A stretch of DNA of 64,000 nt from Galaxea fascicularis (lineage: Eukaryota; Cnidaria; Anthozoa; Scleractinia; Euphylliidae). Below are positions 45,022-58,200 of this stretch, in pieces; position 1 is the stretch's first letter; every line of letters begins with the position of its first letter. The notes beneath the pieces are model-generated. The model was given only the letters and a program-made list of their open reading frames with translations, made no database searches and was not told where the DNA came from. A program made the position numbers and the translations under genes. The stretch spans positions 3,183,235 through 3,247,234 of the forward strand of contig OX419336.1 in the NCBI GenBank assembly GCA_948470475.1, given 5' to 3'.

Positions 45022-46260
45022 ATGGCGACAGAAGTCGAATCGCCACCAGTTGCCGATGCAGCTGCAGAACCGGTGGAAACAAAGGCTGAAGAAGAAGCCA
45101 AACCCGAAGAAAATCACGTCGACGAGAAGCAAGATGATCAAGCGGCCGATGAAAACAAGCCAGCCGAAGCGGACGCGGACGCGGTCGCAGAAAGCGAGAA
45201 ACCAGAAGAAAATGGCAGTGCTCCCCCTAAGGTTTTACTTTATCAACATCCACCATGGAACAAAATTCCCTCACCGCTCCCCGCTTGCATTAAGATTGAA
45301 ACCTACTGCCGCCTGATGAAGATCCCTTACGAGAACGTTTACAAAGCTGGGACTGACCAGAAGTTACCTTACATCGAATACCAAGGCGAAACCAAGAAGC
45401 ACAACCTTATAGGCTTTCTAAATTCCAAGTTCGAATTGAACGCCGATGCTAACCTAAATGAAAAGGACCAAGCCTGTTCTCGAGCTTTCCAGTGCATGGC
45501 CGAAGAAAACACGTTCTGGAGTTTGATGTACTATCGCTGGGTCGATAACTTCGCCGAAACCAAGAAGTACTTCAAGGGCTTGGATGTTGTGAGAAAGAAT
45601 GTTCGCCCGAAGCTCGATCAAGGCAAGTGTGTCAAGTGTCTTGAAGCTCACGAAATTGGCAAACACAACAAGGAAGAAATTTACGCAATCGGTGAAAAGG
45701 ATCTGCGAGCAATGTCTGCGTTCTTGGACGACAAAGAATTCTTCATGGGTTCAGAACCCACGACTATCGATTGCACGATGTTTGGCCTACTGTCATGCCT
45801 CTTGCACACGGCTGAAAATTCGCCCCTGGCCAAAGTTGTCCGCGAGGATTTGAAAAACCTCTCTGATTTCTGCGACCGCATGAAGCTTAACTTCTGGCTC
45901 GATTGGAATGATCTTTCTAGCGAAGAGCAAGTCGAGGAGACACGGCCAAAATCGAGGCTAAGCGTGAAAAAGAAGAAGCGAACCAAGACAGAGCCGCCTG
46001 CAGAGGCGAAAGAGGGTGAAGCGAGCGGCGAGAAAGAGGGCGAAGAGAAGAAAGAAGGCGAGGAAGAGGGGAAAACTGAAGAAGGCGCTGCAGCCGAAGG
46101 TGGAGAGAGTGGTGAGTCTGCTGCCGACGAACAGCCAAAGGAACATGCAGAGGAATCAAAAGAGGAGGAGGCCAAAGAATCTGAAAAGAAAGAGGAAGAA
46201 ACGCCAGTGGTAAATGGCGATGCAAGCGAGGCACCGGCGGCCGAAGCAGCTCAGGAATAA
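45022..46260 (+). CDS. fax: Failed axon connections (FAX/FAXC) homologue, intronless
   Basis: A complete 412-residue ORF starting ATGGCGACA and ending TAA. The order is: an Ala/Glu/Lys-rich acidic arm (residues 1-67); an N-terminal thioredoxin-like GST domain (about 68-148), starting KVLLYQHPPWN and containing LPYIEYQGE; a helical GST C-terminal domain (about 150-295) with ENTFWSLMYYRWV, then HNKEEIYAIGEKDLRAMS, FFMG and PTTIDCTMFG, the signature of the FAX/metaxin-like subgroup; then a long Glu/Lys-rich tail (about 300-412) with a basic patch VKKKKRTK. Drosophila fax interacts genetically with Abl in axon development; enzyme activity is not established for the family. The length agrees with animal homologues (about 400-420 residues). 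The coding region has no introns, unlike its neighbours. The tail is a purine-rich tract, which explains the long antisense ORFs over it. Confidence 0.93.
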   Translation: MATEVESPPVADAAAEPVETKAEEEAKPEENHVDEKQDDQAADENKPAEADADAVAESEKPEENGSAPPKVLLYQHPPWNKIPSPLPACIKIETYCRLMKIPYENVYKAGTDQKLPYIEYQGETKKHNLIGFLNSKFELNADANLNEKDQACSRAFQCMAEENTFWSLMYYRWVDNFAETKKYFKGLDVVRKNVRPKLDQGKCVKCLEAHEIGKHNKEEIYAIGEKDLRAMSAFLDDKEFFMGSEPTTIDCTMFGLLSCLLHTAENSPLAKVVREDLKNLSDFCDRMKLNFWLDWNDLSSEEQVEETRPKSRLSVKKKKRTKTEPPAEAKEGEASGEKEGEEKKEGEEEGKTEEGAAAEGGESGESAADEQPKEHAEESKEEEAKESEKKEEETPVVNGDASEAPAAEAAQE

Positions 46261-46614
46261 ACTGTAAGCTTTTCAAATTCGTTTTCTGTGAACTCTTAGC
46301 AAACAAACGCTTCTATAACCTAGCCGAATACTAATGAATTACTTTAGACGTTCAATCCAGGGACATACGTTCCTTTATATTGTAATATTATTTTCTTGCT
46401 TGTTTGCAAGACGTGCGACCGTTGCCTTACTCGGTTAAAAGGAGGCCAGTGTAGTGTCAGCTATGTTTGGTTAGTTTACTTTTGAACGTGGCCTCTGCTG
46501 AGAAAATAACGTGCGTGCTCAACCCGCGATCGCTGATTGAAATGTTATGTTCTTTATACTTCTTGGCTATTATTCACTCTCGGTCTGCTTCATTGTTACT
46601 TTCTGGCCTTTGAA

Positions 46615-47366
46615 ATTAAAGAGTTACCTATTCATTTCGGTCTTAGGTAGCCCCATGGGGAAAGGAATTCGGTTGAAATCTCGAAATCGGTGTAATTTTT
46701 CGAAGGTGTGTCGCTTTTCCGAATTTAGGTGGGGCTGCGCGACTGAGCGTTTTTGAATTAAGTAGTGGCGATCGGTCTGCTCTCAGTTACATCAGCACAC
46801 AAGACATTAATTTTTTATCATAATCTTTTGATTGTTATGAAAAACTTGAAAGTGTAATAATACTTGCGAAGTACCAAATAAACGGTGTAGTGAGAAAGAT
46901 CTCATTTGGCGAGAAATGTAGAAATCGCGAGTAAAAGGTATAAGGGATGGCTAAGTGTTAGTGACATAAGTAAAATTCGTCTCGGAAATGTGTGCTAAAA
47001 TGACAGTCAACAGTCAGGATCGACAAACATCGAAATTCATACAGTTGGAATTTGAATGTTTTTAGTTCTGCCAACGTTCCATGTCCTTAACATTTACACC
47101 GCAGTCGGCAAATATTTACTACAGCTAGTTAGATAGTTTTCCAGATTTGCAAAATCTTGGAAGAATTAAAAGCAAACTTCTTTCTCGTACAATTTCGGTG
47201 TCCTTGGTTTGCGTACTGTCTGTATGCTGAAATTTTCTCAAACGAGAGCGCTCAAGGTGAAGAAATGGACTGGAGAATGTCTTCAATGTGCTTTAAATCC
47301 TGTCAGCTTAATTAGAATATAATGTGTCGGTAATTTTGTTTTCAGTTCTTTTATTCTTGAAATAAA
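46615..47366 (+). terminator. fax: Candidate FAX polyadenylation signals
   Basis: ATTAAA at 46615-46620, AATAAA at 46877-46882 and AATAAA at 47361-47366 follow the FAX stop codon. Any could define the 3' end; the sequence does not say which is used. Confidence 0.35.
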
Positions 47367-49278
47367 TGCAGTAGTAAGATTTCCTGGATCAAAGTATGAA
47401 AGCAGGCCACGTGATATTTTATTTTTTGCTTGAAAGGGCATCATAATAATTAGAACTGTTTAATGATTGTTTCAGTTGAATTTAACTAGGATATTTTTTG
47501 GTGTAATACATACAGCTTCTGTTCCTCTGATTCGATGTCCTGCCCAAGAGGAAAAGAAATAGCTCTATATGTTACACTGGTTTAAAATAATTTCTAGCGA
47601 AGTAGTCTAATTTGTATATTACGTAACCTGTTAAAAGGATCACTTTCAAAATGCAGGTCTAAAAGTATTTTCTTGTTAAGAGGACATTCCCATATTGGTT
47701 GGTAAATCAGTTTCTTTCCCAATTGTATGCTTGCCTCGGTTTTTTACGGCACATGTGTTGCTGTGCATCTGCATGCATAACTTCTCTTGAAAATGGTCCT
47801 CATGGGATGTAAAAGGGATGGCTAGCTAGCCCTCATAGATTTATTTTCATTATTTTGTATTGATTACTAAGTGAAAATCGTTTATGCGATGCTCAAGTTA
47901 AATATTGTCTTAATTTGCATGAAATTGTTACCTTTCCAAATCGCTTTGCATTTTAATGATATTGGCGATACTGCTTAGGGAGGTTGTTTTGTGATGTTAC
48001 CATTGAGATGATCTTGTAGGTACCATATTCCTCTGGAAATTATTTCTTCTAACCCAACTGTACTTAAACATTTTTGTTGTCATTAAACATTTCTGTCATT
48101 TTTTGAAGTCTGGAATTGGTAGCAACTTGTTTTCCACAAGACTGTCTTCAATAGTCATTGTGTGATGTAAATGATGGAGTTGATGTATTAGTTAAGGTGT
48201 GAAGGATGTAGAATGGAATTGAGAAGTGTTGCAAGTACTGTAAAATTTATTGTTAAATTATATCTAAAGAGATGAGATTAAAAACTGAGCAATCATAAGA
48301 GCTTTGGTCTGAGTATATGAATTTAAACACTTTGATTTAAAGCTTTCAGTGGCAACTGGTAGCCAAGGATACGTAATTAGGGAGAAACATTTTCATACAA
48401 ATTTGCAAATCACAGGAAACTGAAACCTTGACCCACAAAGCCAATATTCTGATGTGTTTTTGTAATTTTTTTAAATGAGAACATGAACACATTAGAAAAT
48501 AAAATTCTTGTTGCAGGCTAATTCTTAAACAGCCTGTTTGGTGATGGTTGTTTCCACATGTCACTTTGCAACATCATGCTTGGGGGGTCAATTCAGTTTT
48601 ATTTTTGTTCTGGTCCTCAAAATAACCCATAAACACATTGACAATGATGGAAAATTGTGCATTTATTTATTGACAGCTGAAGTAACATGATAAATTTGTT
48701 TGCTGGAGTTCACTAAAAATTGTGAAATCTGCATAGTTCTATTCACTGTTCCTTGTGTTTGGTTCATTTTCACTCTTTGACCAGGGCTGATAATTCAAAA
48801 GTATCAGTCTATGGCGACAAATCTATTTCCAGCTATTTACTAAAGACATGGAATTGTTAGTAAAGAGGTTTGGGGTAATCAATAGGGTACCCCCAGGGGA
48901 GTGGTGCACATTACATTAACCCTTTTAACTCTTGAGTATGACCACTGGCAATGCTTAATTTCTCCTTTTATCAAACAAAGGTGAGAAGAAAGGAAGTGAT
49001 CAAGTGACAAGGTCTTGAATATTTAACAAATTCTCATCACAACAGACAATGTATGGAGAACATTGTCGAGAAAACACATGCCGATATTTGGATTTTAAGT
49101 GTTTGACGACTAGTTTAGGAGATGACCCCTTTTGTATGAATGGTAGTTGAAAAGTGGCATTGGTCCTAAAGATCTGATGCCTGATTGTCAAACTTTGGTG
49201 GGGCAAAGGATTTTCCTTGTGCAAAGTGCACTGAAAAGTTGAGAATTCATTCCTATTCTGTAAACAGTGCTTAGCAGA

Positions 49279-49510
49279 GAGCAAGGATACCACAGTGGTG
49301 AGAGCACTTGCCTCCCACCAATGTTGCCTAGGTTTGATTCCTGAACTTGTCATACGCGAGTTGTGTTTTAATGCTTCTCTTCTCTGCTACACAAGAGGTT
49401 TTCTCCTGGTGTTCCTGTTTTCCCCTCTCCTCAAAAACCAACAATTTCCAAATTCTAGAGCCACCATGTGAATGTCCACTGCTAAACCCAATTTATTTAT
49501 TTAGTTATTT
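49279..49510 (+). mobile_element. tRNA-derived SINE, family A, copy 2 (diverged)
   Basis: Head ACCACAGTGGTGAGAGCACT and a decayed B box GGTTTGATTCC, then TTTTCCCCTCTCCTCAAAAA as in copy 1. The 3' end fades into TTTATTTATTT. Confidence 0.7.
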
Positions 49511-50954
49511 TTGAGGTGGGCAGAGAAAGTGTTCTGCATGTTCTCTGCATCAAATATCCCTGAAAAGGAACCACTCCTTGCCCTAACTTGCCATTCTTTA
49601 GGCTCTCATTTCCTGTTGCCAAGGTTGTTTTGCACTGTTGTAAGAGAATCCCACTAACTTCAGATTAGTGCAGAGTATCCTTTTGTACCATGCTTATATC
49701 TACCAGCATTACCTGGTTGCCAATCAGTATTTGTTGGATGATGGGATCCCAGGGGGTACTCTAGATTTCTAGTGATGGGAGTGATCAAAGGATTCTTGGG
49801 GCTTGAAGTTTTTTGTTCTGGGATTTATTTGGGTAGGAAAATTTGGCAAGTATTTTTTGTGTGACTTGATTTAAGTAGGAATTTTTGGGGGTACAAAACA
49901 ATCTGATTAAAGATTTACAGTTGTACCCAGGGTAGTGCCCACATGTCCTGCCTCATAGTTATTCAAATAAAGTACAATCATTTCTAGAAATTTTTTTAGG
50001 CTTGGAGATTTGGCCTTTTTTTTTTAGTTAATTTTTGGTCCAGGGATTTTGGGGGGGGGGGGGTGATTTTTGCTCCCATTTGGAATTGATTTAGCTGAAA
50101 AAACAGAAAGACCCCTTTCTGTTCTAAACTTTGCAGTCACTTGTCAGAAAGCTAATGTATTTGTTGGTTAGTTTTGTATGATATTTGCCCAATTTTCATT
50201 CCCTTTTTGATACCTCCACTGTGTCTGCACCTCTGTAAAAAAGGGTGTTAGTCCGTACCAATGTAAGTGAAGGCTAAAATGCAGTCTAAAAAGAGGTTTG
50301 TTCAAAATGCAAATCACTTTTATTGATGTTAATGTTCAGTCTTCAAACCAAAATAATTAACAACAACTATTCTCTTATTGGAATCTTCTCACAATCACTG
50401 GTTTATTGTGCCTTCCAAGGAACAGTGTCGAAAATATACAGCTGTACAGGGTGATATTTGGATTTCAAAGGTTAATCCTTTTCTAGCGGATAGCGAATGG
50501 TAGACAGACAGGTGAACTGTATCCCAAAGTTCCAATAGAGGAAAACCCCATGCAAAGAAAACATGTGATATGGATAGAAAAAAGGGTGACATGACTTCCC
50601 CTTTCCTTGCTTTGTCCTCCCTGTTCAAGGTTTATTTCTTGCTTGCATTTGATTCAATCTTCACACTGTTTCCTGCAAACTCAATGAAGGCAGTGGAAAA
50701 GGTAGAATGTAACTTATGGTGTGCACCAGCCACCAGTCAAAAATGATATATTAACCTCTTAGAAAAAAACACATCTCTTGCAAGATGTTTTGAACATGGT
50801 CTTTGGTATGAGTGCCCAACTCATCACAGAGATTGACCTCCTTTCTAATAGCATTGTGTCTTTTCATTGTAGTTTGTGACTAAAGACTGACAGACGCACT
50901 AGAACAAGCATCAGCAGTCCATATGTGGTTCAGTTCCTCGTACCAATTCTCCCT

Positions 50955-51122
50955 TCCAGCTACAATACATTTCCTTTTAAATTACGAGAATTTGGTCTTA
51001 CATTAAGATAACACCCTCTAACTGATAAATTCATCTATTCTCACCACCTGTTTGCTTTATAATGTATTGAAATAGTGAGGAGAAGTTACACTTTAATCAA
51101 TCCTGGGAGTTAAAGGATTAAC
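50955..51122. repeat. Dispersed element, family R2a, copy 3 (5' part degraded)
   Basis: GAGAATTTGGTCTTACATTA, CACCCTCTAACTGATAAATT and GGGAGTTAAAGGATTAA follow the order of the other R2a copies. Confidence 0.6.
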
Positions 51123-51143
51123 AATAAGAACATTGTGATAGCA

Positions 51144-51332
51144 TATACACCTTATTCCAAAATGGCAACAATTTTATTCTTCTTTTATATTCATGTTAAT
51201 TAGCCCTCTTTGCCTCGATCGCATCTGCAGAATACAATAGAATTTTTAGCTTAAAGCGAGGCAACAAGGGCCAATTAACACATGGACACAAAGGAATAAC
51301 AAAATCGTCGCCATTTTGGAATAAGGTGTATA
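51144..51332. mobile_element. 189-bp MITE with TATACACCTTATTCCAAAAT ends
   Basis: The left end TATACACCTTATTCCAAAAT and the right end ATTTTGGAATAAGGTGTATA are exact reverse complements. Inner arms around GCCTCGATC / AGCGAGGC also pair. Confidence 0.85.
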
Positions 51333-51396
51333 AGTCATCAACATCTGATCAACTTTTGACTATTAATGTTGGCTGACATTTGGGCTCTACATCAGT

Positions 51397-51513
51397 GTAA
51401 AAACCAGTGAAGCTCACGAATGACGTAAAACGAAGACAACAAAAGGTTTAAAACAACATCATAAAGCAAACAATAGATCACAAAACAAAGAAACCCTTGT
51501 CAGGTTTTTACAC
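51397..51513. repeat. Inverted-repeat element, family R4, copy 2
   Basis: GTAAAAACCAGTGAAGCTCA, GACGTAAAACGAAGACAAC, then GTCAGGTTTTTACACCAAGG, parallel to 20175-20297. Confidence 0.65.
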
Positions 51514-52222
51514 CAAGGTAAACCCGACATTTGACCCAGTCACAAGGCATTTCCATCATTGTTATCAATACGGTTTGTTTAACCTTCAAATACCTCGATA
51601 ACTGTTATGTAACTAACCATACAAATATCTTTTAAAGTGATGTAAGAAGGAAATGTGAAAATAAAGTATTCTTGCTGTTGTTGGTTTCATAATTTCTAGT
51701 GTATGTTTATTAAATGACTGTACAATGGACAATAAAATAAGGGTGTATGTCTTTTATCCGACTCACATTGAAGGGAGATTCTGTGCAAAATATCAATACC
51801 GGTGTTTAGTCCTGGCGTCTAGAAACACTTATTTTGTGGCTTCACTCTGCAAAGCAGCCCAAAGACACTGATGGCCATTTTCAGACTTTAAACCTGGAAT
51901 GATTGAAATCAATATAGCCAATATACCCAGTACATTTCCAACGTAAGAAGCCCCCAAGGCATATAGATGAACACAAAGCCAAATAGCCTTCAAAAAGGAC
52001 ACTGAAAAGGAGTACCTCCTGTTCCCACAGATGTATGAAAATCACTCCCTTTGGTTTGACTTTGAGAATCGGGCCTATACAACATTTGAGAGCACCTTTT
52101 TGTTTTCTTCTAAAAATAAAAACAGGGCAATGAAGGTTGCAACGAGTCACATCTCATTTTTCCAATTTTTTACTTTTTCACGGTACATAAATAATTGTGT
52201 ACAGCGGCATTTGTCAGACAAT

Positions 52223-55200
52223 ATGGCGGACGGCGGGTCGACAAAGTTGTTCGTGAGACATTTACCTTCCCAGCTAAATGCGAGCGATAAAACCGATTTA
52301 CTGAAACATTTTGGGGCTAAAGAGGTAGTATGCATGGAAAGGAAAGGAAAGATGGTGAGTAGTTGGCCTAAAATCCCCAAAAGGGACCGTTTTATAGCAC
52401 GAGTTAATCGTTGTGTCAGCAACGCAGATCATAATAAGCTTATATGACCTTGACTGCTTTTTGAATCGTTTCCAAGAGCAAAGTTCATTCTTTGACTCAG
52501 CATTCCGAAACTCTATTTACGAAATAACAAACCCCATCATGAGAAGTACAGCTTGTGAGACCTTTTCACGCGGGTTAATTGTGACGCCGTCTTGGTTGGG
52601 GGGGGGGGGGGGGGGGAACATTGGATTTTGCCAGAACCGCTGTAACGCCACTACAAAGAGGCGGATTTCGAATGTTTGCCACTATTTTTATTATTTTCAC
52701 TGATATCATTCATCCAACAGGAAATTAGGCCATTAGAGAGGGTACAATGTCTGTATTGGAATTGTAAATCTTCTCATGTGAATTCTAATTTTACGTCATA
52801 ATTTTGATTAGAAAGGTTTGTACGAAATCTTTGAAATTTGTTCACGGTCATTAAAGCCTGAATCTGTTCTTTACACTTCATGAAACAGCAAGATTTCCGC
52901 ACTGCCCCACACGTCAATTATACATGCATTTTGTATAATAATAATTATTATTAATGTATGGGGCTGTGCAGAAGTCTTTCCCATGAAAATAATCTCAGTA
53001 CCAATATCTTTTTAAAGACATTTTCACTGTCAAAATCCTGCCTCTATGACAGAGTTACAGAGGTTCAAAGTCAGCCCAAATATCATAAACCTATAATTTT
53101 AGCCATGTTTGCTCTCCCTCTTTCAACCAAGACAGCATCACAAACTGTGGAAATGTATGGGCACTACTCATTATTTCATAGATAGAACACCTTAATACAG
53201 TCGAACCTCGATTATCCGGACCTCGATTATCCAGACTATTCGATTATCCGGACTTTTTTCTCTGGTCCCAATTTTTCATGAATATTAATTAGTTGTGATC
53301 TTGAAAACTCAAAGTCGCAAAAAACCCAATAATCCTTTCAAAAGACTGTTGAAACAGCATATTATCCTATGCACTTTTCAAAATTCGCAAGTGCAACAAG
53401 ACAAAGCAATATTCTAATGCATTCAGCTGATATATACATATAGGCTGTGTAGATTTCACAATTCAAATGATGTTTTCTTTGCTGTATACCTTGTGCTTAC
53501 ATGTCTATCTCATTAATATTCATATTTTCGATTATCCGGACTCTCAATTATCCGGACTATTTACCGAGGTCCCGACGAGTCCAGATAATTGAGGTTCAAC
53601 TGTAATAATTAATACAATAATTACCTTAATACAATATATATTGTTTTACAGTGTGTAGTCTGTACTACAAGAAATTGCTGGTTATAGCTTTCAAATGAGT
53701 TATCAAATTTAAGAATATCATCCATCAACTCTAAAGTCACAACCACATTGAACAACACAGAGGACAGCAGGAAAACTTACTGCTCATCAGTGTTCAATTT
53801 GAGTGATTTCCTCCTGTGACCGTAAATCCAGAAAAAACTGTAAAACTCTGTGTGGGAAAGCATAGCTCAAAAGCTCTCCTTTTAATGTTCACAGCTGTAG
53901 GAGTTAATCTTCAGACATTCAGGTTTGCCATGTGCAAAGATTTCTTCACAGTCCTTGGTACAGTGTAAATTAATAATTTTTGATACATGTATTACTCTCC
54001 TACTCATTCCCACAAAATAAAAACCAGCAAGTTTGAATACATTTTGAATTGGAAATGCATGCATAATAATGTATGGGGTTTTGTATAAATCATTTACTCC
54101 ATTACAGTAGCAAAACTGAGACAAAGGAAAACCGAAATCTGACTTGTTTAAAGATTTTCAGCTCAAAACAATGGTACATTTGTGAGATGGTGTCTTTGAT
54201 GTTTTTTTTTTTTTAGTCTGTAGTCGGCATCAGCATGTTTCCATATTTCATAGCTGCTGATCTTTATCTTTTGGTCTGCTATAATCAGCTCAGCACAGTT
54301 TGCAGTCCATAGTCTTCAGAGTCCTGTTTGCAGTCCACATTCTAAGTGGTTGAGGTCATGTTAGACATCAATTCTTTTTTAACTTCGAATTCAGGAAGGG
54401 AACAATTGCATGATAAAAGGTTGATTTAATTAGCTTAAATGAATGTTTATCTGTAGAGGGACGCTGCTTTTGCTGAATTTTCCAGTCAAACAGAAGCAAC
54501 CCGGGTAAGTTAGATAATTTGTGTGCATTAATTAATTAGTGGAAGTAGTATCCCATGTAGCAAATTGATTTAAAACAGAAAGGTCAAAAAGGGACTTTGC
54601 TATTTGCTTTTTATTGTCATATTTGTTCTTTGAACTTTGAACCTAAATGTCAAACTATTTCAAGTAATCAAAATCCTGTAATTGGATATTTTGAGTAACA
54701 ATTGCTATAATAAATAAATAAATCAAGGAATGGGTTTAGTGTCACAAGTCTGCAAGCAAAGCACAAATATGTTCTGTAAACAATTTTGTATTTTGTGATA
54801 ATTTGTCCAATAAAGTATTGTGCTCTTTTGCCATAGTGTCTCCTTAGAAAGAAAAAATTTCAACTTACCTCTTGCTAAGCAGTTGTAAAGGGAAATTTTC
54901 TACAATGTGTTTTCTACTTCTGTTTAAGCTATCTCAATGCTGTTGATGGACAGATAACCTTTGTTCCCTTTCAAGAGGCTTCTTTTTATAGTGTATGACT
55001 GTGTTAAGCCCCTATTCTCACAGTATGTGAGAAATTTTCAAATAAAGTATGTTCCTGATTTTGGATTGCAATGGTTAAATAATGTAGCAACTACATTTGC
55101 TCTGAAAAAAGCATAGGATTACAAAGCTTACTGTTATTTTTCCTTACTCTATCAGAAGCCCAAAATCTGACAAGACATTAAATCTGTTTTTGATTACTCC

Positions 55201-58200
55201 TGTACTTCGTCACATTTTTTCAAAACAATAGAAAATCTGTAAACAATATTGGGGGATGACTCATCTGGACAGCAATATAGGCCATTTTGGAGTTGTGCAG
55301 TGAACTGGGGCGAGTTTCAAATTTGAAGTAATTGATAAATTGACACCATCACATGAAAGATAACGGTCATTTGACCAAGTTTGATTCTTTGAAGTTGAAC
55401 AGAGACCAAGTTATGGACCTTGAAACATACATGTAGCTCGAAATCCATACAAGCATCTCTAATTTTGAGGCTGCGTCCATATAAACTCGAAAAAATATTA
55501 ATATTAAGATTTCTGAAAACTGTAAAATCCCGTCATCCACCTGCTATTTGGAAATAACTGAGGTGAAAATCAAGAATATCACAGTTCGTATGGTTTGGGG
55601 GGTGCTGCCACAAAATTAGAGACATTTGTATGGATTTTGAACCATATTTCAAGGTCCATAACTTGGTCTCTGTTCAACCTAAAAGAATTGAACTTGGTTG
55701 TTCCGGCGCGAGGGCGACCGAAACAAAACTTCGTCAGCATTGTATTTAACATTTTATTCTTTAGTTGTAAATATCTAGAACAAAATATACAAGTGAAAAC
55801 AAACGTAAGGAGAGCGTACAAAAATAGGAAAAAAGACGCGAAAGGAAAATGAAAGGCAACGAAAAGGCTTACCAATGCTGACAGGACGGGAAACACAACG
55901 TGAATGAATTCGGAAAGCTACGAGAACTAATATAACTGACGAAATTAACATAAAGTGAGAAATGACAAAGCATGCGGAATGTGAACACCAACAAAGTGAC
56001 AATATGCATGTAAAGCGCAATTAACAATCAAATTAAAATCAAAAAACCGAAAAAACCGAAACATTGGTCAAACGACCAATTTCAATGTTATCTCTGACGT
56101 GATGGTGTCAAATTATCGATTACTTCAAATTTGAAACTTGCCCCAGTTCCTTGCGCAACTCCGAACTAATAGAGAAGGATGCTTTTAAAACAGCTTTCAT
56201 GTGTCCAGTTATTAAAACAGCCTTAAGTCTTTCCTTCAATGCTTTCTGGACAGATGCTATCTGTAAACAGACAGCTATGCCCAGCCGCAAGGTTGTCTGC
56301 CCACGAGAGTTTTGGCTGTAACTACTTCAAAAGACAAAACCAATGTAGAGCTGAAGGAAATCTAAAAGGATGCATCTATCATTTATGTCAGCTGATAATA
56401 ACTCCCAGTTGTTGTAACAGATAAACAGGACATAAATTTAAAACTCAGATATGAAACAAGTCTATCTCTCGTGTGTTTGTGTAAAATGTGATTATACTGG
56501 CTGTGTATTCATCATCTGACTTGCTGCAGTTTGTCATGTCATTGGACAGTGATGTTCAGCGGTTGGCCTTCACCTCCACACTTGAAACTTGAGATGGCAT
56601 AAAGGAACCCAAATGATGGTTCACAAAAAGGGTACAGAACATAGTTGTGCTGCACTTTGTATGCCAGGGTCCGGTTTGGTTGGACAATGTTTTAACCAAC
56701 TGTCCATATAACAGCCACATTACCAGTACTTAATTGTGTATGAAAATTAATGAGTCCTAGGATCTAAGTCCTAGTCCAGACTTTTTTCCTCAAGTTCTGT
56801 GTTTGTTTAAAAATTCAGGCGCTCTCCCAGTTGCATCAGTTAGAGGTGCTTGGTAGCAGATTAACAGTTGAGTATGCTAAACCATATCATGAACACCTTG
56901 CAGCTCGGCAGTGTACCAGGTATTTGATGTTTCAGTGTCATGCTGATGTACTATCTGTTCTATCTAATCACCAGTCCAGAATATCCCAATATATTAGGAC
57001 ATCCATGACATCATGAAATCTCGCATTTCAACCAACGAGAATGTGGGTTTTGGCTGGAGTGTCGTGTTTCACAGCAAACCACAAAATTCAAGCTGGCACG
57101 GTCAAAGAGAGAGTTGCGAATGCTTTCCACTGCAATGAATATGGCTCTTTTGGAGGTATATATTCATCATGAATTTAGTTAAATACTGTCAAAGTTTTGA
57201 AAAAAAGGAAAGTCTGTGTTTTTGTTCCATGTCACAGACAAATCTTACCAGATAAAGGTTACCCTCTGACTGAAGAAAACTTGATGCTTGCACTTTGCGC
57301 TTGGGATCTTTGATTTTATCTCCACAAATATGGCAAAGAGCAAGAAGTTTGTCACGGTGCAATTCCATGCCAAGAAGGACCTAAAGAGGCCCATTTTAGT
57401 TAGAAACAAAGTGAAAACTGGTCAAGGAAAAAAGCACAAATTGATCATGTTTCTCTCGAGTGTAATCATACGCCTATTTGGAATACAGTTAGCGACTTCT
57501 AGAAAAGTCTACCAAAAAATGTACAAGTGGTGGAACAGAGAATTAACTCTGAAGTGTAAATTAAAGTGCTACTAGAAACCCATGAAAAACCCACTGGGCG
57601 TTAGCCCTAGTAAAGGGTATCAGGGAACCACACGAGGCAAAGAAAAAATTCTTATGACCTCGGTGGGAATCGAACCCACGACCTCTGGATTAGATCTACC
57701 GTTGCTCTGCCGACTAAGCTACGAGGTCGGACAGAGAAAGTCGGGGACGATTAAGATGGTGAATCGCGGCGAAGAGAAAGTAAAGGTACTAGGGTTTCTA
57801 GTAGCACTTTAATTTACACTTCAGAGTTAATTCTCTGTTCCACCACTTGTATGCGTTTATAGTGCTACGCGGCACAACATATATACATACACATATATAT
57901 GTACCAAAAAATGTAGCTCGTTTACCATGCTGGCACTTGGCGTGATGAAAATTTATCAGTTTGAGAACCCAGGAAAAACCACTGCGAGCTTCGTTAAAAA
58001 TACATGAATAGGAGAAAAAGACAAAATTTCTTCACCTTCTGTACCTTGAAAACGTGTCAGAAAAAAATTATCGTCCTACATCATTGGGCAAAACCACAGA
58101 AAATCTCTTCAGATCTCTTCAATGTGTTCCACTGACATCCAAAATGGCCGTTAAAATCTTTTCAATTTTTATTAGCTAAAAAGTCCTGGATGGGCGCTCA

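Larger units (their letters stand above)
46261..52222. other. FAX 3' flank and intergenic repeats
   Basis: The first kilobase or so is probably the FAX 3' UTR. The rest is AT-rich non-coding sequence with SINE-A (49279), repeat R2a (50955), a 189-bp MITE (51144) and repeat R4 (51397). No further gene is supported. Confidence 0.6.

Noticed and set aside
45681..46175. 164-residue frame antisense to FAX
   Set aside because: Serine-rich translation of the antisense of the GA-rich acidic tail of FAX; a compositional shadow.
55579..56020. Overlapping - strand frames of 81-105 residues rich in Phe and Leu
   Set aside because: They lie entirely inside the R5 repeat and its insertion and look like AT-rich translation.
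57288..57575. 95-residue basic frame in an RNPC3 intron
   Set aside because: Runs into the left arm of the 57522-57851 inverted repeat and does not resemble the RNPC3 linker.
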